DNA of 39,101 bases, from NCBI GenBank assembly GCA_001802795.1, contig MGZZ01000172.1, forward strand, positions 4,400 to 43,500, in the 5' to 3' direction. The position numbers were made by a program, and so were the translations under genes. This DNA is from Ignavibacteria bacterium GWC2_36_12 (GTDB lineage Bacteria; Bacteroidota; Ignavibacteria; Ignavibacteriales; Ignavibacteriaceae). This document shows, piece after piece, positions 23,693-32,949 of the stretch (position 1 is the first letter of the stretch; each line of letters begins with the position of its first letter). The notes under the pieces are model-generated. The model made no database searches, was not told the origin of the DNA, and worked only from the letters and a program-made list of their open reading frames with translations.

Positions 23693-25696
23693 TTACTTAT
23701 TGTTCGAAGGTATCTTATAGACATTTATTGTACTGTCTAAATTTACGTAGTAGAGATACCTCGAAAACTCTTTATTAATTTTCTTTTCTTCGGGACTGAC
23801 TCCAGGTCTTTTATTAGAAAAATTGCCTAACCAGATTGTGGATTTAGAATTATTCAACATATCTAAGAACTTTTCTTCCTTATAGATTAGATTTGCATTG
23901 GTCCAGATTTCCTTTGTCCCCTTCGATCTTGACCTGCCCGTAAACTCCGAATCCTGATAATTTATATAAATATAATCCAACCTTTTCAAATAATATTCTA
24001 TTGTTAAAGATGCATTATTTGTCATAACAATATCATTATCCTTCATGTTTTTATTTATAAATTCAGCAGGGGTTACATAATCCTCCTGGTAATAATAAAT
24101 GTTGCGTTTTGGTTCATAGATTGTTCTGAAACGGATTTCATTACTATCAATTTTTAAGAGATGATTAAAGCTATAATCGGATGATAAGAGTATAAATAGA
24201 ATTAAAAATATAAAGAAAATGGTATAAGCAAATTTCCTATTTCTCGTTATGAATTCTCCTATAGTCTGCATAAAAAACAGAAGAAGTAGTAAAATTAAAG
24301 GATAGATAAAAAAAGTGTAGCGGGTGTCGTTGTATGGTGTTTTCAAAATTGCGACTAATGAAACAAGGAAGATTATAACCGATAATAAAAAATTTGCTTT
24401 TGAATATGCTTCTTTTCCCCTGTTTTTTGATTTGTAAAAAAGAATAACGAAATAACCAATTGTAAATAAAACACATATAAGGATAAATTTTGGCATCGGT
24501 TGGAGCCATGGCAGAATAATTTTTTCATAAAAATTAGGATAATTAATGAAGACCCAAAATATCTTATTTACTGAAATGTAAGATTCTTCCGGGAAAAATT
24601 TAAGCCATGATTGAGTCGTTAAACCATAAATAAGATAGAAAATAAAATTCAAAAACAATATCAATATTAAAAAATAAAATGATTTATTTTTTAAGTGTTC
24701 TAACTTTATCCAACCCACCAAAAAAAATGTTATAGACGAGACTAATATTATACCATAAAGATTAAATAATGAAAGCAAAGCAAGAAATAGAAATATAAAA
24801 CTTATTTTTTTCTCATCAGGTTTTTTTAGAACATAAAACCCATAAAATACGATCGCTGCCAATGGAATTAATAATAATAAATACCAGGAAATAGAGGGGA
24901 AAGTTTGAATAAAAATATGTGGAATGTCAATCGGTGCTAAGCTTTTTTCTTTTAATAGTTGAATGTCAGTAGGGAGAAAGTCAGTTACGCCGTAGTTTCT
25001 GAAATCAAATCTTAAATAAAGAAATGCTGCAATAAATATTATAATGGCATAAAATAATTTAGACGGACTTATTTTTTCTTTGCTTAAAATAAACGGAACG
25101 AAATTCAGAACAACAAGGAAAATACTACCTTCATACATAAATACGGATGTAATACTTAAAAGGATCATCCATTTAAAAGATTGATGATCGCTTTCTATGG
25201 TTGTCTTGTAAAGAAAGTATATATACCAGAGAAATAACATTTGGAAAGGTGCGTAATACCTGGCAACCCGGGAGTATTCAATCTCTATAATAGAAAAGCA
25301 GAATAAAAATATTATTGAAACTATAAGAGCTTTTCCTCCAATTTTTTTTGCCAGCAAATAAATAGCAGGAATTGCAAGAATATTAAAGATAAGGGGTATT
25401 ATTCTTAAAGCAAAAACTTCTTTAATCCCTGTTAATACAAGCAGGGCAGATAAATATTGATAAATAAGTCCTCTGTTATAATAACCTCCCAAAGGATATT
25501 TAGGCACACCATATTCTAGTATGTTATGAACAGATTTTGCTATATAGTATTCATCACTGTTAGCAAATCCTCCGTTACTTAAACCTTTAACCCTGAAATA
25601 AAAACCGAGAGCAATGCATAGAGGTAAAAAAATAAAGAACCAAAATTTTCTATTTTGAAATAGACTGTTTGTTTTAGTAATCTGATCCAGGCTCAA
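23693..25696 (-). CDS. Family 39-like (ArnT/PMT-type) membrane glycosyltransferase
   Basis: A 667-residue protein with about a dozen membrane spans and a C-terminal periplasmic domain. The N-terminal loop contains GFANSDEYYIAKS (about residues 37-49); the acidic DE pair is the catalytic position of the GT-C fold (PMT_2/ArnT family). Such enzymes use undecaprenyl-phosphate-linked sugars and act on the periplasmic side, so it could add a side-branch sugar to the polymer or to a lipid or protein acceptor. The start is TTG 25696, since no in-frame ATG precedes the first membrane span. The WecB-like gene stops 27 bp upstream. Confidence 0.82.
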   Translation of the reverse strand: MSLDQITKTNSLFQNRKFWFFIFLPLCIALGFYFRVKGLSNGGFANSDEYYIAKSVHNILEYGVPKYPLGGYYNRGLIYQYLSALLVLTGIKEVFALRIIPLIFNILAIPAIYLLAKKIGGKALIVSIIFLFCFSIIEIEYSRVARYYAPFQMLFLWYIYFLYKTTIESDHQSFKWMILLSITSVFMYEGSIFLVVLNFVPFILSKEKISPSKLFYAIIIFIAAFLYLRFDFRNYGVTDFLPTDIQLLKEKSLAPIDIPHIFIQTFPSISWYLLLLIPLAAIVFYGFYVLKKPDEKKISFIFLFLALLSLFNLYGIILVSSITFFLVGWIKLEHLKNKSFYFLILILFLNFIFYLIYGLTTQSWLKFFPEESYISVNKIFWVFINYPNFYEKIILPWLQPMPKFILICVLFTIGYFVILFYKSKNRGKEAYSKANFLLSVIIFLVSLVAILKTPYNDTRYTFFIYPLILLLLLFFMQTIGEFITRNRKFAYTIFFIFLILFILLSSDYSFNHLLKIDSNEIRFRTIYEPKRNIYYYQEDYVTPAEFINKNMKDNDIVMTNNASLTIEYYLKRLDYIYINYQDSEFTGRSRSKGTKEIWTNANLIYKEEKFLDMLNNSKSTIWLGNFSNKRPGVSPEEKKINKEFSRYLYYVNLDSTINVYKIPSNNK

Positions 25697-25723
25697 TTTA
25701 GATAGCTTTATTTGATTAAATTA

Positions 25724-26851
25724 TTAAATTTGCTTAAGAAGAATATCTTTGATTCTAAGTGAAGAAAGACCATCACCGTAAGGATTAACTGCATTAGCCA
25801 TTTTTAAATATTCTGATTGGTTGTTCAGAAGTGTTTTAGTTTCTTCAACTATTTTTTGCTTTTGAGTTCCTACAATTTTTACTGTTCCCGCATCAACGCC
25901 TTCAGGTCTTTCAGTTGTGTCTCTCATAACCAAAACGGGTTTTCCAAGACTTGGAGCTTCCTCCTGTACGCCGCCTGAATCTGTCAAAATAATTTTTGCT
26001 TTATCCATTAAAAAGATAAAGGGAAGATAATTAAGAGGTTCTATTAAAAAAATATTCTTCTGTCTTGATAGAATTTCAAAAACTGGTTTTCTTACATTCG
26101 GATTCAGGTGAACAGGATATATAAAATGATAGTCTCTGTATTCCTCAGCTAATTCAACAATTGCATTACAAATATTGTCAAAACCCTCACCAAAGTTTTC
26201 TCTCCTATGACCTGTAATCAGTATCATATTATTATCTTTTTCTTTCAAAAGATTTATTGGCAATCCGGGGATAGAAACATTTTTAGTTTTTATTTTTTCT
26301 CTTGCAATTAGCAGCGCATCAATTACAGTATTACCGGTTACAAATATTTGATCATCACACACGCCGTCTTTTAACAAATTCTCTTTTGATAAATTTGTAG
26401 GTGCAAAATGCAGGTCAGCCAGTTTTGTAGTTAGAACCCTGTTAATTTCTTCTGGATATGGAGAAAATTTATTCCATGTCCTTAAACCTGCTTCTACGTG
26501 TCCAATTTTTATTTTGTGATAGAATGCTGCCAGGGAAGCGGCAAACACGGTGGTAGTATCTCCCTGGACCAATATTATATCGGGTTTATATTCTGATAAA
26601 TAATTATCTAAAAGTTTTATTGTCTGTGAAGTCAATCCCGAAAGCGTTTGGTTTGCCCGCATAATATCTAAATCAACTTCAGGCTTTAGATCGAATACTT
26701 CAAGAACCTGGTCAAGCATTTCTCTATGTTGGGCGGTAACACAAACGTTCACTTCAAATTCCTTATATTTTCTTAACTCTAAAATTACCGGCGCAAGCTT
26801 TATAGCTTCCGGTCTTGTACCAAATATTATAGAAATTTTTTTTGATTTCAT
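25724..26851 (-). CDS. wecB: UDP-N-acetylglucosamine 2-epimerase (non-hydrolysing, WecB)
   Basis: A 375-residue enzyme converting UDP-GlcNAc to UDP-ManNAc. It has a full WecB set: IFGTRPEAIKLAPV (about residues 8-21), TAQHREMLDQVLEVF, VQGDTTTVFAASLAAFY, GHVEAGLRTWN with PEEINR, ITGHRRENFG and ILTDSGGVQEEAPSLGKPVLVMRDTTERPEG. The conserved Asp, Glu and His of the active site are all in place. It differs from the WbpI-type epimerase at 7767-8840, so the locus makes two manno-configured amino sugars. Upstream, 31 bp away, is a methyltransferase gene in the same direction. Confidence 0.95.
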   Translation of the reverse strand: MKSKKISIIFGTRPEAIKLAPVILELRKYKEFEVNVCVTAQHREMLDQVLEVFDLKPEVDLDIMRANQTLSGLTSQTIKLLDNYLSEYKPDIILVQGDTTTVFAASLAAFYHKIKIGHVEAGLRTWNKFSPYPEEINRVLTTKLADLHFAPTNLSKENLLKDGVCDDQIFVTGNTVIDALLIAREKIKTKNVSIPGLPINLLKEKDNNMILITGHRRENFGEGFDNICNAIVELAEEYRDYHFIYPVHLNPNVRKPVFEILSRQKNIFLIEPLNYLPFIFLMDKAKIILTDSGGVQEEAPSLGKPVLVMRDTTERPEGVDAGTVKIVGTQKQKIVEETKTLLNNQSEYLKMANAVNPYGDGLSSLRIKDILLKQI

Positions 26852-26882
26852 TTTTTATCTTATTTGAAGAAAGTGAATTACC

Positions 26883-27845
26883 TTACATTATTCCTTTATA
26901 GAGTTTTAATAATTCGCTATCTTCTAATGGGAAATCACTTTTTTGTCCACAAAAGTAGTATGCGGATGCAGCATCCAGAGTTCCAGGTTTATTTATTAGA
27001 TAATAATCAAAATATTTTAAGAAGAAGGATGTTAGGTGAATAATGGGATAAAGAGGTATTCTTGTTTTTTTAGAACTAAAAAAACTTTTGATAAAATATT
27101 TATAAGACCATGCCAACGCCATACCCGGGCCGCAAACCGCCCCGCTTTCAATTTCTGAAAAATTTCTAAATAATCTTCGGTGTCCGAGGTGTGTGAAACG
27201 ATGGAAATCATATCTTCCTCCGTGAACCTGCTGCATAAATGGGGTTTCGGCATAAACTAAACCATCTTTTTTCAGAACTCTATAAATCTCTTGAACACAT
27301 CTAAATGGATCCAGAACATGTTCTAAAACCGCCTGAACAACAACTCCATCAAAGTATTCATTAGTAAAAGGAATATTATGCGAGTCTAAAATAAATTGAG
27401 TTCGGGGGCCGAATGAGATATCACTTTCGTACAAAATAATAGAGGGATTTTCAATTAATGGCTCCATCCCCTCACCAATAATACTTCCTCCCAATATCAG
27501 CACTTTTGGGTTAGAAGAATATGATAAAAGTTTTCTGGCGAAATTTGAATAATTTTCTTGTGCCTTAATATTTTTGCCGATTGATGGTATAAAAGCAACG
27601 ATTGCTTTTTTTATAGGATTTTTATTCACTATAGTAGTTTTAAAATAAGTTTCACGCATTTCAGTAAAATCACTAATTCTAAATACACTATTTTCTTCAT
27701 TAATTAGAACAGGAATATTATTGATAACGGGGAAAATTTTCTTACAATCATTATTAGAACATACCAATAAGGCATCTTCACTTTTTAGAATAGCCATGCA
27801 TTTAGGACATCTTAATGCTTTAAATATTTCTTCCGATAATTTCAT
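26883..27845 (-). CDS. Class I SAM-dependent methyltransferase with N-terminal zinc-ribbon (Trm112-like)
   Basis: A 320-residue protein. Residues of about 12-36 form a zinc ribbon (LRCPKC then CSNNDCKKIFPV, four cysteines), followed by NIPVLINEEN, the pattern of Trm112-like domains fused to methyltransferases. The methyltransferase core (Methyltransf_11 type) has LILGGSIIGEG as an unusual motif I, YFDGVVVQAVLEHVLDP and EIYRVLKKDGLVYAETPF. Proteins of this type are common in surface-polysaccharide loci and probably methylate a sugar or chain end. Motif I lacks the usual D-x-G-x-G form, so SAM binding should be treated with some caution. Confidence 0.82.
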   Translation of the reverse strand: MKLSEEIFKALRCPKCMAILKSEDALLVCSNNDCKKIFPVINNIPVLINEENSVFRISDFTEMRETYFKTTIVNKNPIKKAIVAFIPSIGKNIKAQENYSNFARKLLSYSSNPKVLILGGSIIGEGMEPLIENPSIILYESDISFGPRTQFILDSHNIPFTNEYFDGVVVQAVLEHVLDPFRCVQEIYRVLKKDGLVYAETPFMQQVHGGRYDFHRFTHLGHRRLFRNFSEIESGAVCGPGMALAWSYKYFIKSFFSSKKTRIPLYPIIHLTSFFLKYFDYYLINKPGTLDAASAYYFCGQKSDFPLEDSELLKLYKGIM

Positions 27846-27898
27846 GAATTTTCACTTTTTGTTTTCTTACATAAGGATAAAATTTTCTGCTAATGATA

Positions 27899-28783
27899 TT
27901 AGTGAAAAATATTCTGGCTGAAAGGAGTAAACACTTTTTTAATTCTCTCCCTTTGTTCTTTTCTTATGTATCGAAAAAAACTTTCAGAAACAGGTCTTTT
28001 TTTATTTTTTAAAGTTGCCCACCAAAAACCAAAAAAATCTTAGTAATGCTCCAAGTATGTATGGTCGCTCATTCAATCTTCCAAAACATTTAAAGGCTTG
28101 GAAAAGGGGAGAATACCCAAGCGAATATTCACTCGTTCCCAGCCAAAATCTGTGTCTGATTAAATTAGCTGTTGCTGTTCCTGTAAGCCTGTGATGAAGG
28201 ATTTCTTCATCATCGAATGATTTTACTGTCCAGCCGTGCTGACGGGCGGCTATTTCAGCATAAGCATCTATACTTGGCAAGGGTAACCATAAACCTATGT
28301 CCTGATAACATTCACGCCGGAATAATTGGATAGGCCCCCCCCACACTGTGATATCTTTGAGTTAACTTATGAAACTTGCCATTGTAAAAAATCATAAATA
28401 ATCCCGCCAGCTATGCCTAACTTTTGATCTAATAAAAACTTGTTGAGAATTGTTTCATAATATATTGTGCTGAGAGTAACATCCGCATCGAGGATACCTA
28501 TGAAATCATAAACAACATCCTTTAGATATTCGTATCCAATATTTAATGCAAAAATTTTACAAGAAAAATCTCTTATAGATTGGTTTGTTACCCGAACATA
28601 TTGTATGAAATTAAACTTATGAGTATAGTGCTGAATTATGTCATCTGTACTATCAATCGAAGCATCACTTACAATTACCCATTTCACCGGTAAGACTTTT
28701 TGAGAAACTATTGATTCAATTGTTTGTCTTATAAAATTTTCTTCATTTTTTGCAGCCGTAAGTAACACATAAGAAATGTTCAT
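27899..28783 (-). pseudogene. Family 2 glycosyltransferase, broken tandem copy of 28923-29804
   Basis: The first 131 residues (ATG 28783 to GGIIYD) align without gaps to the intact neighbour; I count about 25 differences. Then the frame breaks near 28370-28400 (one extra base relative to the neighbour), and again at an eight-G run (28335-28342 on the + strand as C8) where the neighbour has five G between A residues. A later piece (28346 down to 28002) matches QLFRR-CY-DIG, ILHHR-TGTA and ALLRF, with a local +1/-1 pair at a T7 run and a nonsense TAA at 28002-28004. The tail (RPVSES, RKEQRER) continues in another frame to a stop at 27899-27901. The DxD-like DADV is present, but a complete enzyme cannot be made. 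Confidence 0.85.
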
Positions 28784-28922
28784 TTATTTTCCCCTTTTTA
28801 GAAGGACAATTTTACAATAAAAAAATATATTATTTCCCACTTCAGATCATATAATTATAGCTTTGGAAAAAAAGTTTAAGAACAATTCGTTTTATATAGA
28901 TATATTAAATTTATTTGAATAA

Positions 28923-29804
28923 TTAAATATTTTCTTTTTTTAAAAGGAATATATTTCTAAAACGTTCTTTTTGTTCTTTCCTAACATAGTCTAAAAAATC
29001 TTTTGAAACCGTTCTTTTTTCTTTTTTAAATGTGGCCCACCAAAAACCGGAAAATCTTAGAAGTGCTCCAATTATATATGGTTTTTCAACTAATCTTCCA
29101 ACACATTTTAAACCTTGAAAAAGAGGATAATAACCCAGAGAATATTCAACTATTCCTTGCCGGAATTTATAGCGTATTAATTTAGTTGCTGCTGTTCCTG
29201 TGCGGCGGTGATGAAGTATTTCTGCATCATCAAATGTCCTTACTTTCCAGCCATATTGACGAGCTGATATCTCAGCATAGGTATCTATGCCTCCACTAAT
29301 TAATGGTACTAAACCGCCAATATCTTCATAACATTTACGCCGAAATAGCTGAACTGCTCCCCCTACACTATGATAACTTATAGGAATTTTATGGCGTTTC
29401 CCATCATAAACATCATAAAAAATACCGCCGGCTACACCAAGCTTGAGATCTAATAAAAATTTGTTGAGAATTGTTTCATAATATATAGGACTGAAAGTAA
29501 CATCTGCATCAAGAAAACCGATAAAATTATAGTCGAGATCTTTCAAATATTTGTATCCAATATTTAATGCAAAAGTTTTAGAAGCAAAATCTCTTTTAGA
29601 CTGGTCTGTTGCCCTGACATATTGTATGAAACTAAACTTATAAGCATACTCTTGGATTATATCATCTGTACTATCAGTCGAAGCATCACTTACAATTACC
29701 CATTTCTCGGGTAGAATTTTTTGTGAAACTATCGATTCAATTGTTTGCCTTATATATTTTTCTTCATTTTTTGCTGCCGTAAGTAACACATAAGAAATGT
29801 TCAT
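28923..29804 (-). CDS. Family 2 glycosyltransferase (intact)
   Basis: A 293-residue GT-A fold enzyme: YVLLTAAKNEEKYIRQTIES at the N terminus, WVIVSDASTDSTDDII (about residues 35-50), the metal-binding DADV (about 99-102), and the acceptor-side GGAVQLFRRKCYEDIGG, DTYAEISARQYGW and EILHHRRTGTA. The W-x..DDAEI-H segment is typical of GT2 enzymes that act on lipid-linked oligosaccharides. It starts 32 bp after the GT4 gene at 29837. It is the parent or sister of the decayed copy at 27899-28783; the 139 bp between them hold nothing I can name. Confidence 0.9.
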   Translation of the reverse strand: MNISYVLLTAAKNEEKYIRQTIESIVSQKILPEKWVIVSDASTDSTDDIIQEYAYKFSFIQYVRATDQSKRDFASKTFALNIGYKYLKDLDYNFIGFLDADVTFSPIYYETILNKFLLDLKLGVAGGIFYDVYDGKRHKIPISYHSVGGAVQLFRRKCYEDIGGLVPLISGGIDTYAEISARQYGWKVRTFDDAEILHHRRTGTAATKLIRYKFRQGIVEYSLGYYPLFQGLKCVGRLVEKPYIIGALLRFSGFWWATFKKEKRTVSKDFLDYVRKEQKERFRNIFLLKKENI

Positions 29805-29836
29805 TTATTTTTTTACTTTCATATACAGAATGTGAC

Positions 29837-31066
29837 TTAAATGCTTTCGGGTACCTTTTCGAACAATTTTTTCAGGTCAATATTTAATTTATCTAAATTG
29901 AAATCATTTTCGATTTTTAACCTTGCATTTATTACAATTTTATTCAGCTTACTCTCTGACATAGCAAATATTTCTTCAATCTTATTTGATAGTTTAAGTG
30001 GGTCATCCGGTGGAACTAAAAAACCATTAACGTTATCTTCAATCAATTCGGGTATGCCGCTTGTATTTGTAGTTATCACGGGTAATCCTGTTGACATTGC
30101 CTCCATAATCGCTACCGGAATACCATCCTGGGTTTTATTTTTTTTATCAAACCGCGAGGCTAAAATAAACAAATCCGATAGGTATAAGAGATTTTTTACT
30201 TCTTCGGGAGAACAATAATCTTTAAATTCAACAACATTTTGAAGCTTAAGATGATTTGATAGATTAACCAAGTATTCTTTATCAGGTCCATAACCTGCTA
30301 TTATTATCCGGTGAGTTAAATTCTTTTTATGTAATTCAGAACTCGCTTTTATTAGAGTGTCAAATCCTTTCATATTAGTTAATCTTCCTACAGATAGAAT
30401 AATCGGAATATTATTATTACGAGGTACGGATTTAAATTCATATTTATTAATCGAAATCCCACAATGATGAACATTAAATTTTGATATATCTATATCTTTA
30501 TCTCTATTTTTAATAAACTCAATATTATAATTTGAAATAGATAATATTTTATAAGCTCGGTCAATTTTTAATTTGAACAAATTTTGTCTGCGAAATACAT
30601 CATGAGCATGAATTTTAATTAAATAAGGAGTCTTATATAGAAGATTATGAAAAAGAGCAAAATCTGCCCTCGCATCAGCAAAATGAACAACTATTAAATC
30701 GGGATTAAAAATATTTATTTTATCCCATTTGTGAATGTATAATAACAAATCTTTTAAAACCTGAATTTTACCTCTCGTACCTTTTGTGTCACTCCAAAAA
30801 TCTTTCCTGATCGCTTTTATTATCTTATAAAAAAGACTCAAGTTTCTTATTGGATTTTTAAAAAAATAAATAAGAAATAATCCTTTAGGGTATTCTGTAT
30901 TTTTGACAAATAAAGAATTATCCTGCAGGGTTACGGAGGGTTTTTTATCTCTTGAGAAAATTTTAATTTCAAATCCTTGCTGCATCAGACTAAATATTTC
31001 ATTTTGGACCCAGGTTTCACTCTTAGAAGGGAAAAGGTCAACAAAATAAACAATTTTTTTTACCAT
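29837..31066 (-). CDS. Family 4 glycosyltransferase
   Basis: A 409-residue GT-B enzyme: KKIVYFVDLFPSKSETWVQNEI (split residues 3-13 and 14-24), the start common to colanic-acid-type GT4 enzymes, and HAHDVFRR. The donor domain has LSVGRLTNMKGFDTLIKA, GYGPDKEYLVNLSN, LFILASRFDKKNKTQDGIPVAIMEAMSTGLPV (cut here as ILASRFD and DGIPVAIMEAMSTGLP), then TSGIPELIEDNVNGFLVPP. The E-x7-E pair is intact. The ADARADFA segment after a conserved HF is typical of the WcaL/AmsK group. It lies on the - strand; the divergent methyltransferase gene begins 124 bp upstream. Confidence 0.92.
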   Translation of the reverse strand: MVKKIVYFVDLFPSKSETWVQNEIFSLMQQGFEIKIFSRDKKPSVTLQDNSLFVKNTEYPKGLFLIYFFKNPIRNLSLFYKIIKAIRKDFWSDTKGTRGKIQVLKDLLLYIHKWDKINIFNPDLIVVHFADARADFALFHNLLYKTPYLIKIHAHDVFRRQNLFKLKIDRAYKILSISNYNIEFIKNRDKDIDISKFNVHHCGISINKYEFKSVPRNNNIPIILSVGRLTNMKGFDTLIKASSELHKKNLTHRIIIAGYGPDKEYLVNLSNHLKLQNVVEFKDYCSPEEVKNLLYLSDLFILASRFDKKNKTQDGIPVAIMEAMSTGLPVITTNTSGIPELIEDNVNGFLVPPDDPLKLSNKIEEIFAMSESKLNKIVINARLKIENDFNLDKLNIDLKKLFEKVPESI

Positions 31067-31190
31067 AATTTTATATCAGTTATCCAAATTTTCTCTGAAT
31101 TTTAACCCAGTTCAAATAACAATTTTATCTTTTATAATTATCTAAGTAAATTATCGCCACATTTCTATTTTATTGAAGAGACTTGAAATT

Positions 31191-31799
31191 ATGCGATGGT
31201 CAAATTTATTTATTGAAATTATTTTTCTTCTTAGAAAGAAGATAATGGCCAAGATTGAAAAATTTTATGGAATGGATTTCTTTACAGTCATAGAGCCGGG
31301 AAAATTTGGTTATTCCTCTGAAGTTCATACAAGCTCCATAAAAAGGATATTACCGAAATATTTAAAAAATTAAATGTAAGTAAGCAAGATTCAATAATTG
31401 ATATTGGCTGCGGAAGGGGGAATGCAATTAGATATATGATGAAATACCCTTTCTTTAAGTTAGATGGCATTGAACTGGTGCCAGAGATATCACAAATAGC
31501 AATTAGAAATTTCAGAATGTTGAAGACTAAAAGGGTAAAAATTTTTAATATTAATTGTATAGAATTTGATAAATATTCCGATTACAACTATTTCTATTTA
31601 TTTAGTCCTTTTCCCTGTAATATTTTTAATAAACTACTGGATAAAATACTGGAACAAACAAAAAAATAATCCTGATATTTTTTTAATTTTTTGCAATTTT
31701 ATATGTTACGATATTATAAACATTAAGTCTTTTAGAATAATTCATAAAATTAAGAGTATTTATAAACATGATATTGTAATATTTAAAAAACTCCACTAA
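31191..31799 (+). pseudogene. SAM-dependent methyltransferase gene with two offsetting homopolymer frameshifts
   Basis: Three frames on the + strand together read as one class I methyltransferase of about 202 residues: KIEKFYGMDFFTVIEPGKFGY, then IIDIGCGRGNAIRYM (motif I), LDGIELVPEIS, FYLFSPFPCNIFNKLLDKI (the xFFNPF-type motif IV of methyltransferases found in capsule loci) and PDIFLIFCNF. The first shift is best placed at an A6 run (31364-31369), where one added A restores the frame; the second at an A7 run (31660-31666), where one removed A does. The start is ATG 31191 (TTG 31173 is in frame). It is alone on this strand and ends 5 bp from the convergent epimerase gene. It may be a pseudogene, a sequence error or a slippage-dependent gene. 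Confidence 0.75.
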
Positions 31800-31804
31800 A
31801 TTTC

Positions 31805-32824
31805 TTAAGGAGTTTTATAATACTCTCTATACCAGTCAACGAAATTTTCCAATCCTTTTTTTATATCAGTTTTTGGTTTAAAACCTACGTCTTTATATAG
31901 GTCATCCACATCAGCGAAAGTTTCGTAAACATCTCCCGGCTGCATCGGAAGTAAATTTTTATTTGTTTTTTTCCCTATACAATTCTCAAGTATTTCGATA
32001 AACTTTAATAATTCAATCGGTTCATTGTTTCCAATATTATATACTCTATATGAGGCAAAGCTCGAAGAAGGATCTGGTTTTTTGCCATTCCATTCAATGT
32101 TTGGACAAGGAATTTTTTTTATCAGTCTGAATATCCCTTCGACAATGTCATCAATATAAGTGAAATCTCTTTTCATATTACCATAATTGTAAACATCAAT
32201 TTGCTTTCCTTCAAACATTGCTTTTGTAAATAGAAATGCTGCCATATCCGGTCTTCCCCAAGGACCATACACTGTAAAAAATCTTAAACCTGTAACAGGT
32301 ATTTTATATAAATTAGAGTAAGTATGTGCCATCAGCTCATTAGCTTTTTTGGTTGCTGCATAAAGAGAGAGTGGATGGTCAACATTATCATGTACTGAGA
32401 AAGGTATTTTTTTATTTGCACCGTAAACAGAGCTTGATGATGCATATATTAGATGCTTAATAGGGTAATGGCGGGATCCTTCAAGAATGTTAAGGAAACC
32501 CGAAATGTTGCTCTCGATATATGCGTAAGGATTTTCTATAGAATACCTTACCCCTGCCTGGGCAGCAAGGTTTACAACATAATCATATTTCTCTTCTTTG
32601 AATAAATTATTAATTGCATCTTTGTTCGTTAAATCAGTCTTATGAAACTTAAAATTTTTATAAGGAAACAACAAATTAAGACGGGCTTCTTTTAATTTAG
32701 GATCATAGTAATTATTAACAATATCCAGACCGGACACATCCCACCCCTCATCACAAAGTCTTTTACTGAGATGGAAACCAATAAAACCTGCGGCACCCGT
32801 TATTAAAATTTTTTTATTATTCAT
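31805..32824 (-). CDS. UDP-glucuronate 4-epimerase-like (LpsL/Cap1J type)
   Basis: A 339-residue extended [18 protein letters not shown] (residues 8-22), [58 protein letters not shown] (catalytic YxxxK) and the diagnostic [15 protein letters not shown] with [14 protein letters not shown]. This combination marks bacterial UDP-glucuronic acid 4-epimerases, which make UDP-galacturonic acid; action on an N-acetylated uronic acid (TviC-like) is possible because a TviB/WbpO-like dehydrogenase gene lies upstream. The gap between the two genes is about 125 bp and contains an unusually GC-rich stretch. Confidence 0.9.
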   Translation of the reverse strand: MNNKKILITGAAGFIGFHLSKRLCDEGWDVSGLDIVNNYYDPKLKEARLNLLFPYKNFKFHKTDLTNKDAINNLFKEEKYDYVVNLAAQAGVRYSIENPYAYIESNISGFLNILEGSRHYPIKHLIYASSSSVYGANKKIPFSVHDNVDHPLSLYAATKKANELMAHTYSNLYKIPVTGLRFFTVYGPWGRPDMAAFLFTKAMFEGKQIDVYNYGNMKRDFTYIDDIVEGIFRLIKKIPCPNIEWNGKKPDPSSSFASYRVYNIGNNEPIELLKFIEILENCIGKKTNKNLLPMQPGDVYETFADVDDLYKDVGFKPKTDIKKGLENFVDWYREYYKTP

Positions 32825-32949
32825 TTTATTTAAGTTAAGTGATTAAATGGTACAAAGATTTTTTTATATTCTTTTAATCTTCGCCTTTTTAATTATTCAA
32901 TTATTCATTCAAAACTGCTCTCCGCCCTTTGCTCTTGACTGGGCACAAC

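Noticed and set aside
28335-28342. Phase-variable switch at the G8 tract of the GT2 copy
   Set aside because: Changing the tract by one base does not join the frames, because another frameshift and stop lie upstream and a nonsense codon lies downstream. Kept only as a part of the pseudogene finding.
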